Assembly: GCF_020510445.1 (NCBI RefSeq)
Contig: NZ_JAHBAG010000001.1
Location: 3,510,501 to 3,574,500 of the forward strand
Length of the DNA stretch: 64,000 nucleotides
DNA from: Hydrogenophaga taeniospiralis
GTDB taxonomy: Bacteria; Pseudomonadota; Gammaproteobacteria; Burkholderiales; Burkholderiaceae_C
Direction: 5' to 3'
A program made the translations under genes and the position numbers. Under the pieces are notes generated by a model. It saw nothing but the letters and a program-made list of their open reading frames with translations, made no database searches and was not told the DNA's origin. Shown one piece after another: positions 41,149 to 48,020 of this stretch (the first letter of the stretch is position 1; each line of letters begins with the position of its first letter).

Positions 41149-41769
41149 ATGCGCATCTATCTCAGCGGCCCCATGAGCGGCATTACTGACAACAACTTCC
41201 CCGAGTTTCATCGTTGGGCCGCTGCCCTGCGCTCAACCGGCTTCGATGTCGTCAGCCCTGCGGAGATTCAAGAGGCTGGAACGTGGGAACTGTGCCTGCG
41301 CGCCGACCTGAGCGAGCTTTGCACCTGCGATGGCATCGCGCTGATGCCCGGGTGGGAGGGCAGCAAGGGCGCGCACCTTGAACTGCACGTCGCCCACCGG
41401 CTCGGCATGAAGGTCATGCACCTCCCGCTGCAGTTCGACCTTGTGACGCATCTGCACCGCCAGATCGCATTCAGCGAGCGCACCTTCGGCCCTGGCGACC
41501 GGACGGCCGGCGTGTGCGACCACATCCGCAAGGAACTGCGCGAGGTTCAGGACGATGCAGCGGCTGGCCTGCCGACGCTGGCCGAGTGGGTTGACGTGAT
41601 CATCCTGGCCTTCGATGGCGCATGGCGCTCCGGCGCAACGCCCGAGCAGATCACCAAAGCCATTGTTGCAAAGCAATCCAAGAACGAGGGCCGCAAGTGG
41701 CCGGACTGGCGCACAGCCGATCCGACAAAGGCCATCGAGCACGACCGCACATCGGAAACGATGGCCTAA
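41149..41769 (+). CDS. DUF4406 + DUF550 fusion, nucleotide-processing protein
   Basis: 206 residues. The N-terminal 95 residues match DUF4406 (MRIYLSGPMSG, FPEFHRWAAALRSTGFDVVSPAE, LMPGWEGSKGAHLELHVA), related to nucleoside deoxyribosyltransferase folds. The C-terminal part matches DUF550 (HIRKELREVQDDA, LAEWVDVIILAFDGAWRSGATPEQI), a MazG-like dNTP pyrophosphohydrolase family with the E-x-x-E and D-V acidic residues. Phages use such enzymes to adjust nucleotide pools. The joining of the two domains here is in a single open frame. Confidence 0.75.
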   Translation: MRIYLSGPMSGITDNNFPEFHRWAAALRSTGFDVVSPAEIQEAGTWELCLRADLSELCTCDGIALMPGWEGSKGAHLELHVAHRLGMKVMHLPLQFDLVTHLHRQIAFSERTFGPGDRTAGVCDHIRKELREVQDDAAAGLPTLAEWVDVIILAFDGAWRSGATPEQITKAIVAKQSKNEGRKWPDWRTADPTKAIEHDRTSETMA

Positions 41770-41792
41770 ACCCCCACCCCCGAGACCACCCC

Positions 41793-43778
41793 ATGACCAC
41801 CGAAACCCAAGAAACCACCACCCTCACGGCCAACGACCCCGCCGTGGGCTCCACCGTGCAGATCAGGCACGATCTGACCAACGAAGTCGACGCCCCACAC
41901 AAGTCCGCCGGGCTCCACGGCGTGATCACCGGCCGCGACCCGTTAGGCGGCTACATGGTGAAGGTTGGCAACCAGAAGCCAACGCGCCTTTTCCGAGCCG
42001 ACTTCATCGTCACCAGCGCCCCCAGCGCCGAGCAGCTGGACAGTGCGAACGCCAGCACGCCCAGCAGCGCCACCACCGCCGCCGAGCCCGAACCCATCCG
42101 CCTCGTCAACGCCCACCCGCTCGACGCCATCAACAGCACCACCAACCCCCGGCGCCGCCGCGGGCTCGACCTGGACAGCCTGCGCGCCCTGGCCGACAGC
42201 ATCTTGCAGCACGGCCTGGGCAACCCGATCCTGGTGCGCCCGCTGCCCGCTGGCCGCGTGGTCGAAACCAGCGGCATGGACCCACGCCCGGCCTACGAAG
42301 TGATCGCCGGCGAGCGCCGCTGGCGCGCGGCCCAGCTGGCCGAGCTGAGCGCCATGCCCATGTTTGTGCGCCACATGGACGACCGGGCCGTGCTCGAAAT
42401 GCAGCTGGTCGAAAACATCGAACGCGAAGACCTCGACCCCATGGAAGAGGCCGAAGGCTTCGCCCTGCTGCGCGACGAGCTGGGCTACACCGTGGAACAG
42501 ATCGCCGAGCGCATGGGCAAAGGCCGCGGCACCAGCTACGTGCGCAAGCGCATGAAGCTGCTCGACCTCACCCCCGCCAGCCGGGAAGCCATGTACGACG
42601 GCGTGCTGCAGCTCAGCACCGGCCTCGCCGTGGCCCACTACCCCGCCGAAACCCAGGCCAAGGCCGTGAAGATCATCAAGGCCATGGAGGCCACCGGCAC
42701 CGACGGCCGGCGCATCCCCGCGCCCTTTCGCACCGTGGTGCTGGAGCTGTACCGCAAGCTCAACACCCTGCTCAAAACCGCCGCCTTCGACACGCAGGAC
42801 CCGGGCCTCGTGTTCAACGCCGGCCCCTGCAGCACCTGCCCCAAGCGCAGCCAGGCCGCGGCCGACCTGTTCGCCGAATCGCGCGACGCTGGGGATGACA
42901 GCTGCCTTGACACCGCCTGCTGGGAGTCCAAGAAAGCCGCCCACGTGCAGCGCGTGCACGCCGACGCCAAGGCCCGCGGGCTGGAAGTGATCGACGGGGC
43001 CGAGGCCGCAAAGCTGGTGCCCAGCCCGCACAGCAGCTACGTGATGGGCTACACCCCGCTCACCGCCACCGCCTACACCGAGCTGGGTGACGACGAGACG
43101 ATGCGCGTCGTCACCTACGAAGACGCCCTGCGCGCCCAGGGCCGCAAAGCGCCCAAGCCCGTGATCGTGATCAACCCCCACACCAACAAGGCCGTGGAAA
43201 TGATCCCCGACGAGGTGGCCCAGAAGCTGGTGCCCACCGAGGGTGACGACGAAGGCGACAAGCCGGGCCCCAAGGGCGCGCCGCCGCCCCACGCAGCACC
43301 CGTGCCCGAAGAGCACCGAGCTCTGAGGCACTTGGACGTGCGCCGCGCCCTGTTTTACCGCCTGTTCGACGGCGTGCGCAACCGCCCGCGCACCGTGGAA
43401 GACCTGCGCCTGGCCGCCATCGCCATCATGTGCCAGACCGAAGACGCACACCCCCACGTCGAAGCCTTCATGGGCTGGGAAGAGGCCGTGGACGCGGACG
43501 AGCCCGAGGAATACCTGCGCGAGAAGATCGGAGCGCTCGACGCCGACCAGCTCGGCCAGTTGATCACCATGGCCGCCATGGAACAGGCCCTCGATTGGTA
43601 CACCGGCAACTTGTACAACGTCGAGCAGGAAGCCGCGTTCTTCGAAGCCCAGGGCATCGACGTACTGGCCGTGCGCGACAAGGTGCTGGAAGACCTGGAG
43701 CGGCAGCAGGCGGCGGCCGGGGGCGGGGGAAGCGCCGAGGGCGACGAGCAGGATGAAGACGCGGAGGAAGCGGCATGA
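41793..43778 (+). CDS. ParB/Srx-type nuclease-domain protein, large phage version
   Basis: 661 residues. After a leader of about 105 residues it has ParB N-terminal motifs: DLDSLRALADSILQHGLGNPILVRP, then AYEVIAGERRWRAAQLA with the GERR box, and QLVENIEREDLDPMEEAEGF. The HTH region EQIAERMGKGRGTSYVRKRMKLLDL follows. A cysteine motif (CSTCPKRS... C...C) and a long C-terminal domain are extra to chromosomal ParB. No ParA gene is nearby, so a partition role is doubtful. Phage versions may act as nucleases or regulators. Overlaps the next gene, a DGR target, by ATGA. Confidence 0.8.
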   Translation: MTTETQETTTLTANDPAVGSTVQIRHDLTNEVDAPHKSAGLHGVITGRDPLGGYMVKVGNQKPTRLFRADFIVTSAPSAEQLDSANASTPSSATTAAEPEPIRLVNAHPLDAINSTTNPRRRRGLDLDSLRALADSILQHGLGNPILVRPLPAGRVVETSGMDPRPAYEVIAGERRWRAAQLAELSAMPMFVRHMDDRAVLEMQLVENIEREDLDPMEEAEGFALLRDELGYTVEQIAERMGKGRGTSYVRKRMKLLDLTPASREAMYDGVLQLSTGLAVAHYPAETQAKAVKIIKAMEATGTDGRRIPAPFRTVVLELYRKLNTLLKTAAFDTQDPGLVFNAGPCSTCPKRSQAAADLFAESRDAGDDSCLDTACWESKKAAHVQRVHADAKARGLEVIDGAEAAKLVPSPHSSYVMGYTPLTATAYTELGDDETMRVVTYEDALRAQGRKAPKPVIVINPHTNKAVEMIPDEVAQKLVPTEGDDEGDKPGPKGAPPPHAAPVPEEHRALRHLDVRRALFYRLFDGVRNRPRTVEDLRLAAIAIMCQTEDAHPHVEAFMGWEEAVDADEPEEYLREKIGALDADQLGQLITMAAMEQALDWYTGNLYNVEQEAAFFEAQGIDVLAVRDKVLEDLERQQAAAGGGGSAEGDEQDEDAEEAA

Positions 43779-44578
43779 GCCTCCTGCACGAAATCCAGAT
43801 CGTCCAGCGCAACGCCGGGGAAGCCGCCGTCATCCGCAACCTGGAACGCCAGGGACTCATTGCACCGGCAGCGCCCAACCCAACCACCACCCTCGTCGGC
43901 CAGATCCTCGTCATGGCCACGCTGCTGGAGCAAGCACTGCGCGTGGTGAAGAACGTCGAGGCCGAGGGCGGCGACGAAGGCGAGCTGCTGCAGGCCCTGA
44001 TCGACCAGGGCGAAGCCGCCATCGCCACCGTGCTCACGCAGCACGCCATGCAACCCATCACCTCACCCACCACCTCCACCAAAGGAACCACCATGACCGT
44101 CGCCACCATCACCCCGCCCGCACCGCTCACCACCTGGCAAGGCCAGGGCGGCACCTACATCGGCATAAAGGCCACGCCCGACGGCAAGGCCTTTCACGTC
44201 GTTGCAGCCATCGGCACTCGCGAGCTCGAAGACCAGCAGTGGGGCGAATACGGCAAGCGCATCACCGGCGCCGACAGCTACCACGATGGCCGCGCCAACA
44301 CCGAGGCCATGGCCGCCGCCGGCAGCGCGCTGGCCCAGAAGATTCTGGCGCTCGACATCGACGGCCACACCGATTGGGCCTTGCCCAGCCAGGCCGACGG
44401 CCACCTGCTCGCCGCCAACGCCAAGCACCTGATGCAGCAAGACGAGTACTACTGGCTCAGCACGCAGTTCTCGGCCGACAACGCCTGGTACCAGTACTTC
44501 AACTACGGCTACCAGGACACCGGCCTCAAGGACTGTGAGTTCCGGGCCGTTCCAGTCCGCTGCATTCAGATCGTCTGA
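43775..44578 (+). CDS. DGR target protein 2 (N-terminal helical domain plus C-type-lectin-like variable domain)
   Basis: 267 residues if translated from the ATG overlapping the ParB-like stop. Residues 1-105 are a helical domain unlike the other targets. From residue 107 (MTVATITPPAPLTTWQGQGG) it resembles target 1 (WGEYGKRITGADSYHDGRANTEAM). The ATG of residue 107, at 44093, has AAAGGAA at ideal distance, so a 161-residue short form of just the lectin-like domain may also be made. Variable positions fall in residues 230-253, ending CEFRAVPVRC. No signal peptide. The VR has 10 adenine-specific changes from the TR. Confidence 0.83.
   Translation: MSLLHEIQIVQRNAGEAAVIRNLERQGLIAPAAPNPTTTLVGQILVMATLLEQALRVVKNVEAEGGDEGELLQALIDQGEAAIATVLTQHAMQPITSPTTSTKGTTMTVATITPPAPLTTWQGQGGTYIGIKATPDGKAFHVVAAIGTRELEDQQWGEYGKRITGADSYHDGRANTEAMAAAGSALAQKILALDIDGHTDWALPSQADGHLLAANAKHLMQQDEYYWLSTQFSADNAWYQYFNYGYQDTGLKDCEFRAVPVRCIQIV
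44462..44560 (+). repeat. DGR variable repeat 2 (VR2)
   Basis: Gap-free alignment to the TR. Ten differences in the variable core, all at TR adenines, plus the same two non-adenine differences as VR1 and VR3 in the 3' tract. Identity ends at CGC (44560); the sequence then departs from the TR earlier than in VR1 and VR3. Confidence 0.92.
44566..44578 (+). other. hairpin immediately downstream of VR2
   Basis: TCAGA (44566-44570), loop TCG, TCTGA (44574-44578): a perfect 5-bp stem spanning the stop codon of target 2. Same placement relative to the VR as the VR1 hairpin. Short, so moderate confidence. Confidence 0.5.
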
Positions 44579-44614
44579 CCTTCGTTCCTTTGTTCCTTTT
44601 TTCTGATCACCACC

Positions 44615-45220
44615 ATGTCCGCCATCACCATCCCCATTGAGTTTGAACTCTCCCCGCGCTCACGCGCTGTCATGGACGCGCTCAGCCGCGCGCTCGACCC
44701 GAAGTTCGTCAGCGCCGACGAATCCACCGCCGAGCCGGCAGGCGACCCCATTGCCCACTCGCTCGCCGCCCCGGTGGCGGCCGGCGCCTTCTGGCCCGAA
44801 CACGACGCCTGGTACGCCGGGTTGCAGATGACCCCAGGCGGCCGCTACTGGCACGCGCTGGTGCCCAAGGAACACATCAACACGCTCACCGACGTGAAGT
44901 GGGGCGGCTACGGCACACAGATCGAGGGTGCGGCCGACATGTACGACGGGCTGGCCAACACCCAGGCCATGAGCACCGCAGGCCTTGAGCTTGCCCAGCG
45001 TGTGCAGGCCCTTGGCAAAGGCATGTATCTGCCCTCGCGCGCCGAGGTGTTGCTGATGTTCGCCACGCTCAAGAGCGTGATCGGCGACGGTGTGGTGTGG
45101 ACCAGCACGCAGTACTCGGCCAACAACGCCTGGTGCCAGTTCTTCTACTACGGCGACCAGGGCACCAACAGCAAGGGCTGTGAGTTCCGGGCCGTTCCAG
45201 TCCGCAGATTGTTCCTTTGA
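44615..45220 (+). CDS. DGR target protein 3 (C-type-lectin-like fold, variable C-terminus)
   Basis: 201 residues. An N-terminal extension of about 55 residues is followed by the shared target domain: FWPEHDAWYAGLQMTPGGRYW, WGGYGTQIEGAADMYDGLANTQAM, MYLPSRAEVLLMFATLKSVIG, WTSTQ, variable residues 165-188, and CEFRAVPVRRLFL. It is closest to target 1. It is the nearest target to the Avd, TR and RT genes. No signal peptide or membrane segment, so secretion would need another route or virion incorporation. Ligand unknown. Confidence 0.87.
   Translation: MSAITIPIEFELSPRSRAVMDALSRALDPKFVSADESTAEPAGDPIAHSLAAPVAAGAFWPEHDAWYAGLQMTPGGRYWHALVPKEHINTLTDVKWGGYGTQIEGAADMYDGLANTQAMSTAGLELAQRVQALGKGMYLPSRAEVLLMFATLKSVIGDGVVWTSTQYSANNAWCQFFYYGDQGTNSKGCEFRAVPVRRLFL
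45107..45210 (+). repeat. DGR variable repeat 3 (VR3)
   Basis: 104 bp aligned to the TR without gaps. Ten differences in the variable core, every one at a TR adenine, plus the two shared non-adenine differences in the 3' tract. One change (TAC to TGC) introduces a cysteine next to the conserved AW motif. The 3' flank has only a weak inverted repeat, GTTC (45211-45214) with GAAC (45227-45230). Confidence 0.93.
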
Positions 45221-45249
45221 TCCTTTGAACCCCTGAGCGAAACAGCATC

Positions 45250-45615
45250 ATGGTCATGCACACCCAGTTGCCCATTCACAAAACCGGCAGCGACCTCTTG
45301 GGGATCGCCACGCTGATCCTGGTCAAGATGAAGCGCGACTACAAGCGCGCCGTGGGCGAGAAGATCGTCGCCAACTGCTCCGACATGCTGAACCTCATGG
45401 CGCTGGCCAACGCCACGCGGGGCCGGCAGCGGGCGGAGCACCTTCGGGGCATCCTGGCGCACCAGCGCGCGGCCACCATGTGGCTGCGCGTAGCGCTGGA
45501 CCTGAAGGCCGTGGCGCCGGCCCACTGGGGCAAGGCCATCCAGATGCTGGAGAGCGTCAGCAAGCAAGCCACCGGCTGGCTCGCCAAAACCAACGAACCG
45601 GCGCCTGCAGCATGA
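45250..45615 (+). CDS. avd: Avd-like accessory protein of the diversity-generating retroelement
   Basis: 121 residues, the usual size of Avd. Sequence is helical throughout with clustered basic residues (LVKMKRDYKRAVGEKIVANCSDML, ATRGRQRAEHLRGILAHQRAATMWLRVALDL), consistent with the four-helix-bundle family that forms a pentameric, positively charged barrel and binds RT and template RNA. It lies between target 3 and the TR, as in the Bordetella phage order (target-VR, avd, TR, RT). Its stop overlaps an ATG of the RT frame as ATGA. Confidence 0.83.
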   Translation: MVMHTQLPIHKTGSDLLGIATLILVKMKRDYKRAVGEKIVANCSDMLNLMALANATRGRQRAEHLRGILAHQRAATMWLRVALDLKAVAPAHWGKAIQMLESVSKQATGWLAKTNEPAPAA

Positions 45616-46994
45616 CGAGCAAGCTCCTCACGCCCGCGCGCTTTGATCTGAATCTGGTCGCGCCCCTGGCTCACAAGGCCACGGACATGCACACCACAGA
45701 CACCGCAGCGCCCGCGCTGGCCCGGTCTGGTGCAATTGCCCCGCTGATCGGCCTGAGCGGCCATCTCCAGAGCGATGCGGATCGCGCGAACCGACGCAGT
45801 ACTCGGCCAACAACGCCTGGTACCAGAACTTCAACAACGGCAACCAGAACACCAACAACAAGGACTGTGAGTTCCGTGCCGTTCCCGTCCGCAGATTCAG
45901 CACCCTATTCATTCGACGGCCTGGTGCAGGCCTACCTCGACTGCCGCCGCCACAAGCGCAACACCTCCAGCGCCCAGCGGTTCGAGGCCCACCTGGAGCG
46001 CAACCTGGTGAGCCTGCACGCCGAGCTGTGCAGCGGCCAGTATCGCCCCGGCCGGTCCATCTGTTTCGTGGTCACGCGGCCCAAGGTGCGCGAGGTGTGG
46101 GCGGCCGACTTCCGCGACCGCATCGTGCACCACCTGTTGCACAACCACATTGCGCCGCGCTTCATTGCCCGGTTCGACGCCGGCAGCAGCGCCTGCATTC
46201 CGGGGCGCGGCACGCTGTACGCGGCCGAGCGCGTGGAGGCCGGCGTGCGCTCGGTCTCGCACAACTGGAGCCGGCCAGCGTGGTACCTCAAGATGGACCT
46301 GGCCAACTTCTTCGTTGCGATCGACAAGCGCGTGCTGCTGCGCCAGATCGCCCGCCACGTGCCTGAGCCCGAATGGTTCAGCCTGGCCGAGACCATCCTC
46401 ATGCACGACCCGCGCACCGACGTGGACGTGCGCGGCAGCGCCCAGCTGCTCGCCCGGGTGCCGGCGCACAAGAGCCTGTTCAACGCGCCGGCCGACACGG
46501 GCTTGCCCATCGGCAACCTATCAAGCCAGTTTTTCGCCAACGTGCACCTGAACGACCTTGACAAGTTCGTGAAGCACCAGGTGCGCGCGCGGTACTACAC
46601 CCGCTACGTCGACGACTTCGTTCTGATCCACGAAAGCCCGCAGTGGCTCAACGCTGCCCGCGAGCGCATTGAGGCCTGGTTGCCCGAGCGGCTGGGCGCG
46701 CACGTGAACCCGCGCAAGACCATCCTGCAGCCCGTGGAACGCGGCGTGGACATGGTGGGCCACGTCATCAAACCGTGGCGGCGCATCACCCGCCGCCGCA
46801 CCCTGCACCAGGCCCTACAGCGGCTCGACGCCACCCCGGCCGAGCAGTTGCACCAGTCCGGCAACAGCTACCTCGGCCTCGTGCGCCAGGCCACCCACAG
46901 CCACCACGACCAGGCACTGATCGCGCGCCTGCTGCTCGACCGCGGGCATGCGGTAGCTGGCGATCTCACCAAGATTTTCAGGAAGGCAGTATGA
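45612..46994 (+). CDS. DGR reverse transcriptase
   Basis: The RT domain is complete: YRPGRSICFVVTRPKVREVWAADFRDRIVHHLL (RT1-2 region), LKMDLANFFVAI (RT3), LPIGNLSSQFF with IGNLSSQ at 300-306 (RT4, the DGR-type pattern in place of QGxxxSP), the catalytic YVDD at 332-335 (46605-46616), and a C-terminal GHVIKPWRR. Start choice is uncertain. The ATG at 45612 overlaps the avd stop (460 residues) but then reads through the TR in another frame. GTG codons at 45867 and 45876, the latter with AAGGA 11 bases upstream, would give about 372 residues, nearer the family norm. Confidence 0.92.
   Translation: MTSKLLTPARFDLNLVAPLAHKATDMHTTDTAAPALARSGAIAPLIGLSGHLQSDADRANRRSTRPTTPGTRTSTTATRTPTTRTVSSVPFPSADSAPYSFDGLVQAYLDCRRHKRNTSSAQRFEAHLERNLVSLHAELCSGQYRPGRSICFVVTRPKVREVWAADFRDRIVHHLLHNHIAPRFIARFDAGSSACIPGRGTLYAAERVEAGVRSVSHNWSRPAWYLKMDLANFFVAIDKRVLLRQIARHVPEPEWFSLAETILMHDPRTDVDVRGSAQLLARVPAHKSLFNAPADTGLPIGNLSSQFFANVHLNDLDKFVKHQVRARYYTRYVDDFVLIHESPQWLNAARERIEAWLPERLGAHVNPRKTILQPVERGVDMVGHVIKPWRRITRRRTLHQALQRLDATPAEQLHQSGNSYLGLVRQATHSHHDQALIARLLLDRGHAVAGDLTKIFRKAV
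45794..45897 (+). repeat. DGR template repeat (TR)
   Basis: 104-bp adenine-rich sequence between avd and the RT core, matching three variable repeats. In the target frame it has nine AAC codons, the codon that gives most amino-acid variety when its adenines vary and never yields a stop. Of 29 adenines in the first 78 bases, 20 differ in at least one VR; no other base does. Its 3' tract differs from all VRs at two positions, a likely IMH* versus IMH distinction. Presumably transcribed to template RNA on the plus strand. Confidence 0.94.
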
Positions 46995-47500
46995 CCCGCA
47001 AGACCACCCCCTACGGCCGCCGCCTGGCCCGCTTGCGCGCTGCAGGCGTCAGCGAGAAGCGCGACGGCATCACCACGGCCCGCATGCACAACACGCGGCT
47101 GACCCCCGCCGAGGTTGAGCGCATCCTCGCGCCCTGCCACAGGGCGGTCAAGGCCTTCCAGACCGGCCTCGCCAGCCATGCGCAGTGGGTCGTGCTGTGC
47201 ACCGCCGGGCACGTGGCCGAGGCCATTGAAGACGGCGGCGTTATTCGTGGCCAGCGCGAGATCATCGAAGAGGCCACCGCCATGCTCGACGCCATTGGCG
47301 AGCGCGCAGGCCGCAGCGCCGGGGCCTGGAAGCCAATCACCCTGCACGGCCCGGAGATCACCGCCCTCGCCGACCTCGTGGCCGCCCACAGCCGCCAGGT
47401 GCGCGAGCTGACCTACGGCGAATACACCCGCGCCGCCGACAAGGCCGTGGCCCGCGTGGCCACCGACGGCGGGCAGGTGTTTCGCATGGAGCCCGCATGA
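46991..47500 (+). CDS. phage protein of unknown function downstream of the RT
   Basis: 169 residues, ATGA-coupled to the RT stop. Basic N-terminus (MTRKTTPYGRRLARLRAAGVSEKRDG), then a helical domain (LTPAEVERILAPCHRAVKAFQTGLASHAQWVVLCTAGHVAEAIED). Similar small proteins occur in accessory operons of Burkholderiales phages. Not a recognised DGR component, although translational coupling to the RT makes that worth testing. Confidence 0.55.
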   Translation: MTRKTTPYGRRLARLRAAGVSEKRDGITTARMHNTRLTPAEVERILAPCHRAVKAFQTGLASHAQWVVLCTAGHVAEAIEDGGVIRGQREIIEEATAMLDAIGERAGRSAGAWKPITLHGPEITALADLVAAHSRQVRELTYGEYTRAADKAVARVATDGGQVFRMEPA

Positions 47501-47757
47501 ACCCCACCCTGATCATCGAACTCACGGCCGCAGCCTTCGGCGTGCTCGGCACCGTGCTGCTCGCCCTCAACGGCCCGCGCGCCGGCTGGGGGTTTGTGGC
47601 CTTCCTGGCCAGCAACGCCGGCTGGATCGCCTTCGCGTGGATACACGCGCACTGGGCACTGCTCGCGCAGCAGCTGGCTTTCACGGTGAGCAGCTTGCTG
47701 GGGGTCTGGGTGTGGCTGGTGAAGCCGCTGCTTGATGACCTGGAGGCTGCATCGTGA
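47497..47757 (+). CDS. small PnuC-like membrane protein
   Basis: 86 residues with three membrane segments (LTAAAFGVLGTVLLALN, WGFVAFLASNAGWIAFAWIHA, LAFTVSSLLGVWVWLV). The pattern resembles a single SWEET/PnuC half-unit, related to nicotinamide riboside transporters. As a small phage version it could oligomerise. ATGA/GTGA overlaps both sides. Substrate not assignable. Confidence 0.6.
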   Translation: MNPTLIIELTAAAFGVLGTVLLALNGPRAGWGFVAFLASNAGWIAFAWIHAHWALLAQQLAFTVSSLLGVWVWLVKPLLDDLEAAS

Positions 47758-48020
47758 CCACCCGCCCCGACCTCACCGACGCCGAGGTGGACGATCTCTG
47801 CTCGGGCCTGCGGCAGAACGCCGCCAAGGCGCGCTACCTGCGCGAGCTGGGCCTGACCGTCAACACCCGGCCCAACGGCCGCCCGCTGGTGATGCGCGCC
47901 CACGCCGAGCAGGTGCTCGCTGGCCAGCGACCTGCCCCGGCCGCCAACGACACCGACACACCCAGGCCCACGCCCAACCGCGCGGCGCTGATTCAGCTTT
48001 ACAGCCGGAGGACGGCGTGA
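47754..48020 (+). CDS. DUF4224 family phage protein
   Basis: 88 residues from the GTG at 47754. The core LTDAEVDDLCSGLRQNAAKARYLRELGLTVNTRPNGRPLVMRAHAEQVL is characteristic of DUF4224, small proteins found next to phage methylases and integrases. Function unknown; overlaps the methylase start by GTGA. Confidence 0.75.
   Translation: MTTRPDLTDAEVDDLCSGLRQNAAKARYLRELGLTVNTRPNGRPLVMRAHAEQVLAGQRPAPAANDTDTPRPTPNRAALIQLYSRRTA

Noticed and set aside
41943..43457. 504-codon minus-strand frame in the phage
   Set aside because: Antisense of the ParB-like gene, low-complexity His/Gly/Val product.
45612..45866. Separate small gene between avd and the TR
   Set aside because: The frame is the upstream extension of the RT frame; its residues look non-conserved (Thr/Arg/Pro-rich across the TR).
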